Shown one piece after another: positions 33,430-45,795 of a DNA stretch of 64,000 nt. The stretch lies in NCBI GenBank assembly GCA_025200525.1, contig CM045770.1, positions 88,994,084 to 89,058,083 on the forward strand. Reading direction: 5' to 3'. Source of the DNA: Camellia lanceoleosa (taxonomy: Eukaryota; Streptophyta; Magnoliopsida; Ericales; Theaceae). Both the position numbers and the translations under genes were made by a program. The notes beneath the pieces were generated by a model, which was not told where the DNA came from, searched no databases, and worked only from the letters and a program-made list of their open reading frames with translations. Numbering within the stretch: the first letter of the stretch is position 1; each line of letters begins with the position of its first letter.

Positions 33430-34600
33430 GCGGTTAGAGACTACCTTGCCCCGACTATGTTATATTATTACACTACCTATTCTATCAACTAAAAGACATC
33501 AAAAATAGAATCTTTCTTGACCTATCTTAGGGAATTTCTTCGACTTTCGGGCACACCAACATCAACTCATGAGGACCTACTTCAGGATCGTGAAATGGTT
33601 TTAACTTTGAGTGCGGCCTCACATCACGCAGTAGGGGTACTATTAGTTCTACGTGTCTTTTATCGATTGTCGTACCCTCATCTTGTATTCGTAACCTTTA
33701 TTCAATGTCATCCTTTCTCAAGATTAAGTCTTGTCCATCTAGTCCTGTTTTATATACTATTATTTGTGAATTTAACCTTATTTGACCCTTGATTATTTTA
33801 GTTAGCCCAAGGCTTCTCGTAAATAATTTCATTTTCTTTACTTGGTGATGAATCTTGGATATTCAGTTTGAAACGCGGATGGCCAGCGTAGTTTCAAGTT
33901 AAATATCTAGTTTAGTCACTACATCTATAACCTTGATCACATTGAAGTTTGAAACCATTACATCATACCATTCATCCATATTTCAGTTAATCTTGATATT
34001 ATCACCATAACTGCTTCGTATTCTTCGTCTTCCTTCAATCCAAATTTAAGAATCTTGTAATTATTGTTATGTATACATGAAGTTATGCTGTATGAACACC
34101 CAAGGATAATTAAACTCTAACTTAAGATTAGTTGCTTACCCATAAAGAATTGCCTGTGTAGTTAGAATTTGACTTACGCCTCACCCCATTCAAAGAAAAA
34201 CAAATGGTGGACCATACTTCGAGACAAGTAATAACATGAGCTTGCAAGTAACAGTAGAAATACGGTACCAGGCAATTGAAACCTTAAGAATGGACTAGTA
34301 ACCGTGGCTAAAATCCCGAACCCTATCAAGAATCAAATTTTGGAGGAGTCTTACCATCTTTGTGGAAATAATCGGCACAACATTGACTTCAGAATGAAAG
34401 GAGGTAGAATCCAAGAGGATTTGGAGCTTGTGGAAAGGAAACTCAACTTCATGAAGACACCCTACTCCGACCTCATCTTAAAAATAGATTCGTTACTCGT
34501 ACCTTAACAATTATCGATAGTTTTCAAAAGAAGGAGATGACTTACCCATCCAACGGAGCATGTTTTCAGTTTAAGGGGGATAAACAAGACTCCATGACTT
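33430..34600 (+). other. Leader region without recognisable gag
   Basis: Where gag and protease should be I find only short frames (33517-33792, 34304-34507, 34537-34758 start) with no zinc knuckle or D-S-G motif. It is likely deleted or rearranged sequence. Confidence 0.5.
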
Positions 34601-34679
34601 CAACGAAATGTAGGACACAGTGGCGCGATCAACTTGCGGGTAGGATAACAAGTCTGATTTTAAATGAGGAGAGCCAAGA

Positions 34680-35932
34680 AAAATTAGAACTTCCACACGT
34701 AGTATGCGAATATACAGATGCATTTCCTACGAAATTACCGGGATTGCCACCAACCTAGGAGGTAGACTTTAGTATTGAGCTACAACCTGGAACTACCCCA
34801 ATATCCATGGCCCCATATCGCATGGTACCCACAAAACTACGAGAATTAAAGACACAACTACAAGAGTTGCTCGAGAAATGATTCATTAGGCCAAGTACTT
34901 CACCATGGGGAGCATCCGTATTGTTAGAAGGATGGGTCATTAAGGCTATGCATCAATTACCGTCAACTCAATCGAGTCACGATTAAGAACCGATACCCAC
35001 TCCCAAGGATTGATGACCTTTTTGACCAACTTAGAGGCTCAAGGTGCTATTCAAAGATCGATCTATGGTGAGGTTACCATCAACTACGAGTCAAGGAGGA
35101 GGATATACCAAAAACTGCCTTTTGTACTAAATATGGCCATTATGAGTTTATAGTAATGCCCTTCGGACTAACCAATGCACCGGCAATATTCATGAGCCTA
35201 GTGAATAAGATTTTTAGACCATATCTTGACCAGTTTGTAGTAGTGTTCATTGATGACATCTTGGTATATTCAAGGTCTGAAGAACAGCATGAGCAACATT
35301 TAAGGATTGTCCTTCAAGTTCTTAGGGATAATCGGTTATATGCCAAGGCAAGCAAATGTGAGTTCTGGTTGAATAAAGTGAAATTCTTAGGGCATGTAGT
35401 ATCGGAGAATGGGATTGCGGTGGATCCAACCAAGGTGGAGACAGTATTAGATTGGAGACAACCAAAAACCGTGTCAGAAATCTACAGTTCCTTAGGATTG
35501 GCCGGTTATTACCGGAGGTTCATCCAAGATTTCTCCAAACTAGCTAAACCAATGACTCGTTTGACGCAAAAACGAGTAAAGTATGAGTGGGACGGAGCTT
35601 GCGAAAATTCCTTCCAAGAGCAAAAGAAGAGGTTAACTAGTGCGCCAATTTTGACCATTCCAGAACGAAAAGTGGGGTACACTGTGTATTGCGATGCGTC
35701 TAAAGAAGGGTTAGGTTGCGTGCTCATGCAAAATGGAAAGGTATTTGCGTATGGATCCAGGCAGTTGAAACCTCATGAGCGTAACTACCCAACACATGAC
35801 TTGGAGTTAGCGGTCGTAGTTTTTGCCCTAAAGCAATGGCAACATTACTTGTATGGGGAACAATTTGAGATTTTCACAGATCACAAGAGTTTGAAGTATT
35901 TATTTACACAGAAGGACCTTCACTTGAGATAG
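34680..35932 (+). pseudogene. Reverse transcriptase and RNase H of the plus-strand gypsy element
   Basis: The RT N-terminus begins near 34680 (EYTDAFPTKLPGLPP) and is interrupted by TAG after LPPT, by TGA in LLEK*FIRPS and by a frameshift near 34930. It then reads [19 protein letters not shown] before another stop in the KIDLW*GYHQ block. From 35156 the palm is intact: [12 protein letters not shown] and the catalytic [10 protein letters not shown]. RNase H follows ([36 protein letters not shown]) to a TAG at 35930-35932 where related elements have Gln. Confidence 0.9.
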
Positions 35933-37401
35933 AGACGATGGATGGAGTATCTTGAGGATTTCTAGTTCACTCTCTCATATCATCTCAGTAAGGCCAATGT
36001 AGTAGTGGATGCTCTAAATCGCAAGAGCAGAGGGATGATGGCTAAGATCTCCGTCAAAGAATGGGATATGGTTAAGACACTCAATGAATTCAGGATCCAA
36101 GTAGAATCTCAAGATACAAAAGCATATCTTAGTGCACAGAAGGTGATGCCTAAGTTGATGAATGAGATCATAGAGGCCCAGAAACACGATCACGAGGTAG
36201 CCTATATCAAGGGACGTCTGGAAGCAAGAGAACCAATGCCTGACTGGGTAATTCACCCCGATAGGAGTTTAAGATACCAAGGTAGATTGTTTGTACCAAG
36301 TGACGAGTTGCTTAGAGAGAAGGTACTTAAGTAATGTCATCATTCTGCATTTGCAGTACATCTAGGAGGGACTAAAATGTACCAAGATTTGAAGGTGCAG
36401 TATTGGTGGAATGAAATGAAGAAGGAAGTGGCTAAATTTGTAGCAAAATGTCTAACATGCCAACAAGTGAAGGCAGAACATAAAAAAACCAAGGGGAATG
36501 TTGCAACCTCTACCAATAGCCGAATGGAAGTAGGAGTCTGTGATGATGGACTTTGTGATAGGGTTGCCTAAGTCACTTAGAGGGCGCGATGCTATATGGG
36601 TAATAGTGGATCACCTCACCAAGTCAGCACATTTCTTACCCTATAAGATGACCGACACTTTAGAGTCTATGTGCAAGCTCTACATTGGGGAGATTATTCG
36701 ACTACATGGAATTCCGGTATCTATTGTGTCAGATCGTGATCCACGATTCACCTCTCAATTTTGGGGAAGTCTGCAGGAAGCTCTTGATACTGAGTTATGG
36801 TTTAGCACCGCCTTTCACCCGTAAACAAACGGACAATCCGAACGCAACATCCAGACACTCGAAGATATGTTGAGAGTTTGCGCAATGGATTTTCAAGGAA
36901 GTTGGGAACGACACTTACCTTTAATTGAATTCGCCTATAACAACAGCTTTCAAGCTAACATCGGTATGGCGCCTTTTGAAGCATTATATGGATGACCTTG
37001 TAGATCGCCGATTTGTTGGACTAAAGTGGGTGATGCAAATCTGATAGGACCTGAACTTGTTCTAGAAACTACTGAGAAGGTCAAATTGATCCGACAACGG
37101 TTAAAGACTGCTCAAGATCGTCAAAAGAATTATGCTGATAGAAGGAGAAGGCTATTGATGGTTGAAGTAAGCAGCCACGTGTTCCTAAAGGTGCAACCTA
37201 GACGTGAAGTCGTACGTTTTGGAAGAAAGGAAAAGCTATCACCGCGATATATTGGGCCTTTTGAGGCATTAGAAAGGATGGGCGAAGTGGCATACAGACT
37301 AGCTCTACCCCCGCAGTTAGCAGGGATACATAACGTTTTCCATGTATCTATGTTGAGGAAGTACATTGCCGACCGGTCACACGTCCTCAAATGGGAAGAA
37401 A
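35933..37401 (+). pseudogene. Integrase of the plus-strand gypsy element
   Basis: After the RNase H stop the connector reads ANVVVDALNRKS. The zinc-binding domain has HHSAF..HLGGTKMYQDL and CLTCQQVKAEH. The core shows MMDFVIGLPKS, VIVDHLTKSAHF, SIVSDRDPRFTSQFW, then a stop where HPQTNGQ is usual (CAA to TAA), [12 protein letters not shown] and another stop in EALYG*PCRSP (CGA to TGA). The C-terminal domain (GPFEALERMGEVAYRLALPP, NVFHVSMLRKYI) is open to RSHVLKWEEI, where the sequence switches to a different element. Confidence 0.9.
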
Positions 37402-38298
37402 TCAGCCTGGTGCGGCTGCAGGCTTGACTGGGGCATCATTAGGATTTGCTGGGGCCTCGGGAAGAACTAGTGGAGGCGGCAGGCGAGCAGTGGTTTGACG
37501 CCAATGAGTTCTACCATAAAATAGGGGCGGCGGAAGCTGAACCTCAATGGCCTGCAGTGGGTATGTCCCTTGGGCTTTTATGAGCACTGTAATGAGGTTG
37601 GCAAAAGGGAGGGCCCATGTAGAACTACCCCGTGTATTGCGGATTTTGACTTCATTTAGGATTCTATACATCTGATTATAGATCAAGGTAGGGATGTCAA
37701 TCCAAAACCCGAGGTCAAACCGATGCAAGGCACGGAGGAAGTCCCCTCTCCGCTCTTCCTTGTGGCCAATAGGAATGACATTCTTTTTCAGGACCACATC
37801 GAGGAAGAGAAGGCGACGTGGTAAATTAGCCCGCCTGATACTCGTACGGTTGTCATCCTCCTGACGCCCCTCATAAAACTCAGTCACCAATTCCGGGATG
37901 GTGAGTTCTCGAGTGAATACCGGGAACTGTTCTGCATTGATAGGGTCCATGGAATAATGGAGGACCTCGGCAATTGAAGTTGGATTGACCACTAACTCCA
38001 CTCCATCAACAATGGAGCAAAGAGCTCCCGGGGCCTCGTCGCTGACGTACATATACTGATAAAAGAGGCGCACAATGCACGAGTATGCCGGTTCAGTGAC
38101 AGTGCAAATGCCCAGGAGGCCCCGATCTTCAAGTTGTTGAATACTCCATGTAGTGTTTTGATGTCAACGAAAGAAGTCCACATCAAAGGATGTATCACAT
38201 ACCACCGGTTTGGTGGCCCAAGCATCTGTTGGCATATCCCTGAATGCAATGTTGGCAGTGCGAGACCGTTTGGGTGCTCGGCGGGATGATGAAGTCAT
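37402..38298 (-). pseudogene. Extra ORF downstream of Athila pol, one internal stop
   Basis: The frame runs from the ATG at 38296-38298 (MTSSSRRAPKRSRTANIAF) to TGA at 37402-37404, about 298 codons, with one TGA near codon 75 that looks like a former Trp TGG. Recognisable blocks are RRAPKRSR (a basic, possibly nuclear, motif), EDRGLLGICTVT, YQYMYVSDE, EVLHYSMDP and STWALPFANLITVL. This pattern belongs to ORFs often labelled putative plant transposon protein. In Athila elements an ORF at this place has been called env-like; I see no signal peptide or membrane segment here. The Pro/Ala-rich C-terminus may be cut by the junction. Confidence 0.72.
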
Positions 38299-39816
38299 AT
38301 CTGCACAAAATAGTTCAACCAACACAATCAAAAATGTGGAACCATTATATTAACATTCATCAGAAATAGCATGTAGGCATAAATCATTCAAAACCGGATC
38401 ATCCTCACACCACCAATTTTTTTATTTTTTATTTTTTAAGAAAATGAAATAAAATGAAATAAAAATTCATGAAATAAAATAATAATAATAAAAAAAAAAC
38501 TAAACTACTTAATAATTAAATGAACAATTACATCATAGAGTAAAAAATAAAAAATAAAAATAAAATCACTAACTAAACAAACACAATAAAAATAAAAATA
38601 ATCCACTAACTAATTCAACTAACCAGAATCACTAATGAAATTATTTAAACTAAACAAATGGAGGAAATAAAAATAAACTAAATTATTATTATTAATTTAT
38701 TTTATTTTATTTATTTTTTTTGAATAAAAATAAAAATAAAAATAAAACAAAACAAATTTATTTATTTATTTATTTCAAATAAGTAAATAAGAATAATAAT
38801 AATAATAAAAACAAAACATTGGGCCGCTCCAGCCAATAATTTATTTGTTTATTTTTTTATTTTGGGCCGCTCGTGCGGCGTTAAATAGTAGCCATCTCGA
38901 GTTGGACCGCTCGTGCGGCGAGCCCAACCGCTCGAGCGGTCTGTGCTGATCAATTTGTTTTTTTTATTTTTATTTTTAAACAAGCTGGGCCGCTCAAGCG
39001 CCCTATTTGGACTGCTTCTGCGGCAAGTTTGGGCCGCTCCTGCGGCAATTAGGCAGTATGCAATTTTCTTGGGCCACTTGTGCAGTGAGCCCAAGCGCTC
39101 GAGCGGTCTGGGCTGCCCCCTTTTTTTTTTTTTTTTTTAGTAACTCTCAACACTTAACAAAAGGCACCGGAGTTATGGCATAAAGTTGCCACTTCAGAAT
39201 CCCCCAAGTAATAAAACCCAGCGTAGTTTATAGCATTCGGGCTAGTACAACCCAAATATACTTAACCATTTCTACCTTCAATTGACATCCGAAATAAATA
39301 TAGCACATAAGAAAATAACGAAATGCCCACTAAAGGTATAATCTTCACGCGAAAACCACGGGTACTACTTTTCTCCCTAACTGTATTTGTAACTTTCTCT
39401 ATTCTCCAATAGGGTGACAGGCTAGGTTGATTCGGTATCCAGAATCGAGGCGCATAAAGTTACCTCAACCTATGGGGCTGCCATACAGAGTTCAAGCCGA
39501 GGTAGTTTTGAAGCAATCTCCACACCCCTGGGTATTTAAACCAGATTCTAGTCTCGGAAATCCCAAACCTTTGTGTTCTAGGCTTTGCCATTGGAACTCT
39601 AGTTTCCACCGTCTCAGTTGGTCTCCTAGGAACTCACTACAAACACGGTTAGATGGCTATACCAGACCGTCAGATGCCGTTCGAACACGGTAAACACCAA
39701 AGGAATTACACCTTTAGAGGATTTAAAGTCTGCTAGACGCAAATATAGCATGGCGAGAACAAAAAAAAAACAAAATAACATAGAAGGGAAAGAAAAGAGA
39801 ACAAGAAATTAATCTA
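38299..39816 (-). other. Non-coding spacer between Athila integrase and the extra ORF
   Basis: 38340-38820 is very AT-rich with (AAATAA)-type runs. 38821-39118 holds GC-rich palindromic repeats. 39121-39138 is a T-run. 39150-39816 is of mixed composition with no long minus-strand frame; the plus-strand ORF 39427-39693 is not supported by any motif. Confidence 0.6.
38821..39118. repeat. GGGCCGCTCGTGCGG-type palindromic repeats
   Basis: About eight degenerate copies of GGGCCGCTCGTGCGGC, including the palindrome CCGCTCGAGCGG twice, set in AT-rich DNA. Related copies (GGGCCGCTCGTGCGGTGG, GGCCGCACGTGCGG) lie in the LTR of the same element at 46675-46736. Confidence 0.85.
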
Positions 39817-41100
39817 TCAATCGTAGTAAAATGGGTCCATCAAAGCAATGGACTCAATCATATCCCTATTCCCAATCCCCTCTATATATGGTTTCAATCT
39901 TTGGCCATTTACTTTGAAAGTGTAGCCAGTCTTTGGATCTCGCACCTCAACGGCGCCGTGAATGAATGCCTCAACAACTACAAAGGGTCCATCCCATCTA
40001 GATCTTAGCTTACCCGGAAAGAGTCTCAATTTTGAATTAAAAAGCCACACTTTTTGGTCGAATTCAAAGGATTTCCTATTAATGTACTTGTCATGGAATT
40101 CTTTAGTCCGGGCTTTAAAAACTCTTGAACTCTCATATGCATCATTCCGAATTTCCTCCAGCTCATTGAGTTGTAATTTCCGGTTGAGCCCAGCTGCGGC
40201 CATATCGAAGTTAAACTTCTTTATGGCCCACAATGCTCGGTGCTCAAGTTCAACTGGGAGATGGCTAGCTTTGCCGAACACCGCTCTATATGGTGACATC
40301 CTAATAGGTGTCTTATAAGCAGTGCGGTAAGCCCATAATGCATCAATTAACCGTTGTGACCAATCTTCCTATCCAGTCTCACAGTTTTCTCAATTATGTG
40401 CTTTACCTCCCTATTTGAGACTTCCACTTGGCCACTAGTTTGAGGGTGGTATAGAGTGCCAACTTTATGAGTGATAGAGTATTTTTTAACTACCGACTCA
40501 AAGAATCGGTTACAAAAATGTGTACCCGAATCACTTATTATGGCTCTAGGAAACCCAAAACGACTAAAGATGTTTTCATGCAAAAACTTGATTACCACTC
40601 TATGATCGTTTGTTCAGGTAGCTATTGCCTCCACCTACTTAGACACATAATCTACTGCCAAGAGAATGTACTCAAACTTGAATGATGACGGGAAAGGGCC
40701 CATAAAATCAATTCCCCAAACATCAAATATTTCTACCACAAGAATAGGGAACATTGGCATCATGTCATGCCGAGACATCGAACCCATTTGCTGACAGTGC
40801 AAACAAGTTCTACAAAATTGATGGACATCTTTAAAAATTGTGGGCCAATAAACCCACTCTATAAAATCTTGGCAGCTGTTTTATGCCCACTAAAATGACC
40901 GCCACATGCAGAAGAATGACAAAATGTAAGAATGCTATTCACCTCACTCTTCGGCACACACCATTGGATCACTTGGTCGGAACAATATTTAAACAACTCC
41001 GGATCCTCCCGAAAGTAATACCTAACCTGTGAAAAGAATCGGTCTTTGTCTTGCTTAGACCAAGTCTATGGAATTTGCCCAATGGCCAAGTAATTCACAA
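39817..41100 (-). pseudogene. Athila integrase
   Basis: 39817-40299 is the C-terminal part: [36 protein letters not shown], and [15 protein letters not shown], characteristic of Athila. 40347-40598 holds the core with [17 protein letters not shown] and the catalytic Glu region [18 protein letters not shown] frameshift near 40340 separates them. The zinc-binding part (FCHSSACGGHFSG) is readable near 40900 with stops between. The core is therefore broken into three or more pieces. Confidence 0.88.
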
Positions 41101-41124
41101 TATGTGCAAACCACGGGGGCTCGC

Positions 41125-42800
41125 TTATGACAGCTCAAAGAGTTGTTCATCCGGAAACGAATCATGCAAAATAAGAGGGTCACTATTATACTCAACAAGG
41201 ATTCGGGAGAGATGATCCGCCACCACATTCTCAGATCCTTTCTTGTCTCGGATCTCTAGGTCAAATTCCTGGAGTAACAAAATCCATCTAATTAACCTAG
41301 GTTTGGTCTCTTTCTTTAATAGTAAATACCGCAAAGCGGCATGATCAATGAAGACTATGACCTTGGAACCTAGGATAAGACCGGAATTTGTCTAAGGCAA
41401 AGACCACAGCTAGCAACTCTTTCTCGGTAGTAGTGTAGTTCAATTGAGCATCCGAGAGAGTGCGACTAGCATAATATATAGCAAATGGTGCCTTATTAAC
41501 CCTTTGGCCCAACACAGCCCCGACAGCATAATCGGAGGCATCACACATGATTTCAAAAGGAAGTGACCAATCTGGTGATTTCATGATTGGGGCAGTGGGC
41601 AAGGCCATTCTCAGTGTTTCAAATGCCTTTAACCATGCCTCATCAAAGACAAAAAGCGCGTCCTTAACTAGTAAACTACACAAAGGACGTGATATCTTAC
41701 TGAAGTCTTTAATGAACCTACGGTAAAAACCTGCATGCCCTAAGAACGACCTAATTTGACGCACGAAATTGGGTAGAGGAAGGCCTACAATGAGGTCAAC
41801 CTTAGCCTTGTCAACCTCTATACCTCGAGGGGACACAATGTGTCCCAACACTATACCCTCACGAACCATAAAATGGCTCTTTTCCCAACTCAAGATTAGG
41901 TTTGCCTCAATACATCGTTCTAACACTCTAGTCAAGTTCCTAAGGCATTCCTCAAAAGACAGTCCAAACATCGAAAAGTCATCCATAAAAACCTCTAAGA
42001 ATTTCTCCACCATATCGGAGAAAATGGCCATCATACACCGTTGAAAGGTCGCCGATGCATTACATAGCCCGAAGGGCATGCGCCTGTAAGCAAAAATGCC
42101 AAAAAGGCATGTGAATGTGGTCTTTTCCTGGTCAGCGGGGTACACCGGGACTTGATTATACCCCAAGTAGCCATCAAGAAAACTATAGAACCCCTGCCCC
42201 GCTAACTGCTTTAGGATTTGGTCAATGAAAGGTAAGGGAAAATGGTCCTTCCTAGTCGAGGAATTTAGTCTCCTATAATCAATGCACACTTGCCACCCAG
42301 TAGTGGTTCGTGTGGGAACTACCTCTCCTCCCTCATTCTCAACAACAGTGATGCCCGATTTCTTGGGCACCACTTGTGTGGGACTCACTCACTTGCTATC
42401 TGAGATGGGGTATATGATACCCGCATCCAACAATTTCAAAACCTTCTTCTTCACCACCTCTTTCATGTTAGGATCCAGTCTCCGTTACATTTCGCGAAAA
42501 GGTTTGGTGTCCTCCTCTAGGTGTATATAATGCATGCACACGGAGGGATCTATCCCTTTCAAATCAGCCACTGACCACCCTCTAGCACTCCGATGTGCCA
42601 CGAGAACACTCATTAACTGACTCTCTTCCTTTACAGTCAAGTCAGATGCAATAATGACCGGTAAAGTATCTTGGGGCCCTAAAAAAGCATACTTGAGTGT
42701 GGCCGGGAGTGGCTTCAACTCAAGTGTAGGTGATGTGACCAAAGATGGTATGACAGGCTCTCTCGACAAAGGAGGAAGTGACTCAAACCAGGCTTTCTAT
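41125..42800 (-). pseudogene. Athila reverse transcriptase and RNase H
   Basis: 42485-42769 gives the N-terminal lead (ELKPLPATLKYAFLG, DLKGIDPSVCMHYIHLE). 41345-42388 is RT: QVCIDYRRLNSSTRKDHFPLPFIDQ, MPFGLCNASATFQRCM and the catalytic EVFMDDFSMFG, then RNase H with CDASDYAVGAVLGQR and YTTTEKELLAVVFAL. A frameshift near 41340 leads into 41125-41334 ([28 protein letters not shown]). A stop or shift near 42400-42480 separates the lead from RT. Confidence 0.9.
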
Positions 42801-43807
42801 GGAGGAAAATCCGGTGTAGAAGAGGAATTAAGTAAGACATTCACCTCCTCAACTGACCCATCTATATCAAAATTTTCAAACCCAAAATGAGCTAGACAAG
42901 CCTCTAAAGGGTCCTCTACAAGAATGGAGGGCAAAGCCTCCTCCACAATCTCATCCACAACATCCACTAATAAGCACTCCTCTCTCTCATGAGGATGTTG
43001 GGATGCTTGGAAAACATTAAGTTTCACTTGCATGTTACCAAATGAAACTTCCATAATCCCGATCCAACAATTTATGCATGCATTGGCTGTAGCCAAGAAA
43101 GGTCGACCTAAGATCACCGGGATTTGTTTCTTAGAACTGGCTACCGGTTCCATATCTAAAACCAAAAAGTCAATAGGAAAGTAAAACCTATCAACCTTCA
43201 CTAATACATCCTCAATCATGCCACGTGGCACTTTGAGGGACCGGTCAGCCAACTGAAGAGTAACAGTAGTGGGCTTCAACTCGCCAAGCCCAAATTTCTC
43301 GTACACAGAGTACGGCAACAAATTAACACTCGCCCCTAAATCCAATAAGGCCCTATCAATGAAATGGTCCCCTATAATGCATGCAATGGTTGGGGCACCC
43401 GGGTCCTTAAGCTTAGGAGGTGTGTCATTCAACAAGATGGAGCTTACTTGCTCTGTGAGTAGGACCTTTTGGGACACATGTGTCCTAGATTTACGCTTTT
43501 GCGTACAAAGGTCCTTCAGAAATTTGGCATATGATGGTACTTGCTTAACCGCCTCCAACAGGGGGAGGTTGATTTTCACCTGTTTAAAGACCTCCATCAT
43601 TGCCTCCATAGATGCCGTCTTCTTATTAAAAGGGGATGGTGTGTCAAGACATTGGGGAAAGGGTGCCTTAGGCATATATGGTGCCTTGGGCTCAAGTGAA
43701 GTGCTAGGGACTAAGTCATTCCTCTTTAGTATTTCCCCTTCACCCTTACTCTCACTAGGTAAACCAACCGTGGTCACCCTTCCTGACTCTAGTTGCATCA
43801 GACGCAA
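42797..43807 (-). pseudogene. Athila protease region
   Basis: An open 336-codon stretch. After KQVPSYAKFLKDLCTQKRK, typical of Athila gag-protease connectors, comes the retropepsin-like motif LLDLGASVNLLPYSVYEKFG. Then follow LQLADRSLKVPRGMIEDVLV and VILGRPFLATANACIN. The Asp of the active site is kept (D-L-G-A-S). It overlaps the end of gag at 43755-43807 in another frame, so a frameshift separates it from gag. Confidence 0.88.
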
Positions 43808-45254
43808 CTGACTGAGGCTCTAACTCCCTACCACTTCTCAAAGCAACCACTGCCTGCACTTGCTCATGTTGCTTTCTATTCCCACCCGAACTCTCTGCCC
43901 CGTATTGTCCCTTAGGGTTGGCCACAGTTTGACTTGGTAATTTTCCCTCCTCTTTCCGATTAATGTTGTTAGCCATTTGACCCAATTGGGTCTCTATCTT
44001 GGCAATAGAGTGAGTGTGGGAGTGAACTATCGATGCTAACCCCTTAAGTTCTGAGAGAACTTCCAACACCTGAGTCTTAAAGGCAGAGTTGCCCTGAGGA
44101 ACAAGCGGGGGTTATGGTTGTGGTTGCCGGTATGTTTGTGGGGGTCTATAAGGTTGTGGTGGTCGGTAAGATGATTGGTTGGCAAAATTATTGAAATTCT
44201 GCCTTGGTGGTGGAGGATTATAAGAAGTGCCTTGTGAACGGGGTCTCCATGAGAAATTAGGGTGATTTCTCTATCCCGGATTATGTGTGTTGGAGTATGG
44301 GTCATTACCTGGGTTGGAGAATCCTTGAGCCGCATTCACATGCTCTTGGACTAACTCCGAAAATTGTGATGCCGAAGGGCACTCACTCAAGTCATGAGCA
44401 GGACTCGCACAAATAACACATGCCTCGTGAAATTGAGGTTGATCTTGCTGGGTAGGGGCATGTCCTGTAGCTAATAATTGGTCCATCTTGCGGGACAATG
44501 TCTCTACTTGTTGGGCTAACTCTAAGTTTTACTCGACCTCATAAATACCCCCTCTTTTCGGGGCTCCAACTATTGATTGCCGAACTTGCCGGGCTGTGAA
44601 GGCATGGTGAAGGGAATTATCACTTAAGTTCTCAAACAATTGCCATGCCTCGGCATTATTTTTAGACATAAATGTCCCACCACAGGACGAATCCACCATT
44701 TGGCGGTGCGGCTCAGTTAAGCCATCATAGAATGTTTGAACAAGTTGCCAATCAGGCACTTGGTGATGGGGACACTGTTGGAGAAGGCCTCGAAGTCTTT
44801 CGCAAGTCTCATGGAATTGCTCGCCATCCATTTGAGCAAAGTTTGTGATGGCTCGCCTAAGTTGGTTGGTTTTACCTATGGGAAAGTACTTCTCCAAGAA
44901 CCGTTGCTGTAATTGGTCCCAAGTTGTGATTGAATTAGCAGGTAAAGAATTTAACCAGTGTTTGGCTTTATCCTTTAATGAGAATGGAAACAATTGCAAC
45001 ATTAAGGCCTCATTTGTGAAATTCTGGATCCTCACTGTTGAGCAAATTTCTAGAAATTCATTCAAATGCTTATAAGGGTCATCATGAGTTAGTCCATGGA
45101 ATGATGTGAGCATTTGTATAATGCTGGACTTAATCTCATAATGAACAGCAGTTGTGTTGGGTAATTGGATGCATGATGGGGATGTATATGTAGTGGGTGT
45201 AAAATAATCCTTAAGTTTCCGGTTTGGCACATTTGGGACATTAGGATCTGCCAT
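43755..45254 (-). pseudogene. Athila gag, interrupted by nonsense codons
   Basis: Starts at the Met at 45254 (MADPNVPNVPNRKLKDYF). The core shows SSIIQMLTSFHGLTHDDPYKH, LFPFSLKDKAKHWLNSLP and FLEKYFPIGKTNQLR. A TAA after YEVE near 44529 and a TAG after HNPG near 44271 (probably CAA and TGG originally) interrupt one frame. Between them is a zinc-knuckle-like CVICASPAHDLSEC. The C-terminal third (VHSHTHSIAKIETQLGQMA) resumes at 44069. Gag would form the particle. Confidence 0.9.
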
Positions 45255-45772
45255 CTCTAATCGCTCAATGTATGGATATGAATACTCAAGCCTAGGAACA
45301 TGGGCAGAAGCCCTAAGTCTTCTAAGGGTCCTTTCTAGTTCAAGGTCCAAACACCACAATTCTGGGCGACAAGAACAACGCCCGTGCATACACTACCCAC
45401 ACACACACAATAAGTTCGACTCGGTGCACTAAGTTACGAAAGCAGAATGCTAAAAGAGAAATACTCACAGCGGTTTAACGAAAACGCTTTACTCGTCTTG
45501 CAAGTGCTTGGTGTGTAGACGTTGTCTCCAACCCCCAATTGAGCTTTGACTTTCGTTTTAGCACTTTGGTGCTTTGCTTGTGAGTGTTTACTTCTATTTA
45601 CTCACTTTAGTATTGCAGTTTTTTTTTTTAAAGCTCGGCTGTGCTCCGCTTGCACTTCAATGATAGCTCCAATTTCAAACGCTCTACACACTTAGCAATA
45701 CCAAAAGCATAAAATCCTAAACTAAAAATTAAAATAAGAATGTAACTTTAAATTAACTAATTTCGCCAGAAG

Positions 45773-45790
45773 TCCCCGGCAACGGTGCCA
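45773..45790 (-). other. Primer binding site, tRNA-Asp type
   Basis: Minus strand TGGCACCGTTGCCGGGGA, one base from the TGGCGCCGTTGCCGGGGA site usual in Athila elements. It lies five bases past the LTR end. Confidence 0.88.
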
Positions 45791-45795
45791 AAATT

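Larger units (their letters stand above)
33382..37401 (+). mobile_element. Internal region of a decayed Ty3/gypsy element, truncated at 37401
   Basis: Starts at the primer site and carries RT, RNase H and integrase on the plus strand in gypsy order. No gag, zinc knuckle or protease is recognisable between 33430 and 34600, so this part was lost or is too decayed. The element stops abruptly in the integrase C-terminal region at about 37401, with no chromodomain, polypurine tract or 3' LTR. At least five in-frame stops are present. Confidence 0.88.

Noticed and set aside
39427..39693. Plus-strand ORF of 88 codons in the Athila spacer
   Set aside because: No recognisable motif, and opposite to the element's genes without any promoter-like signal.
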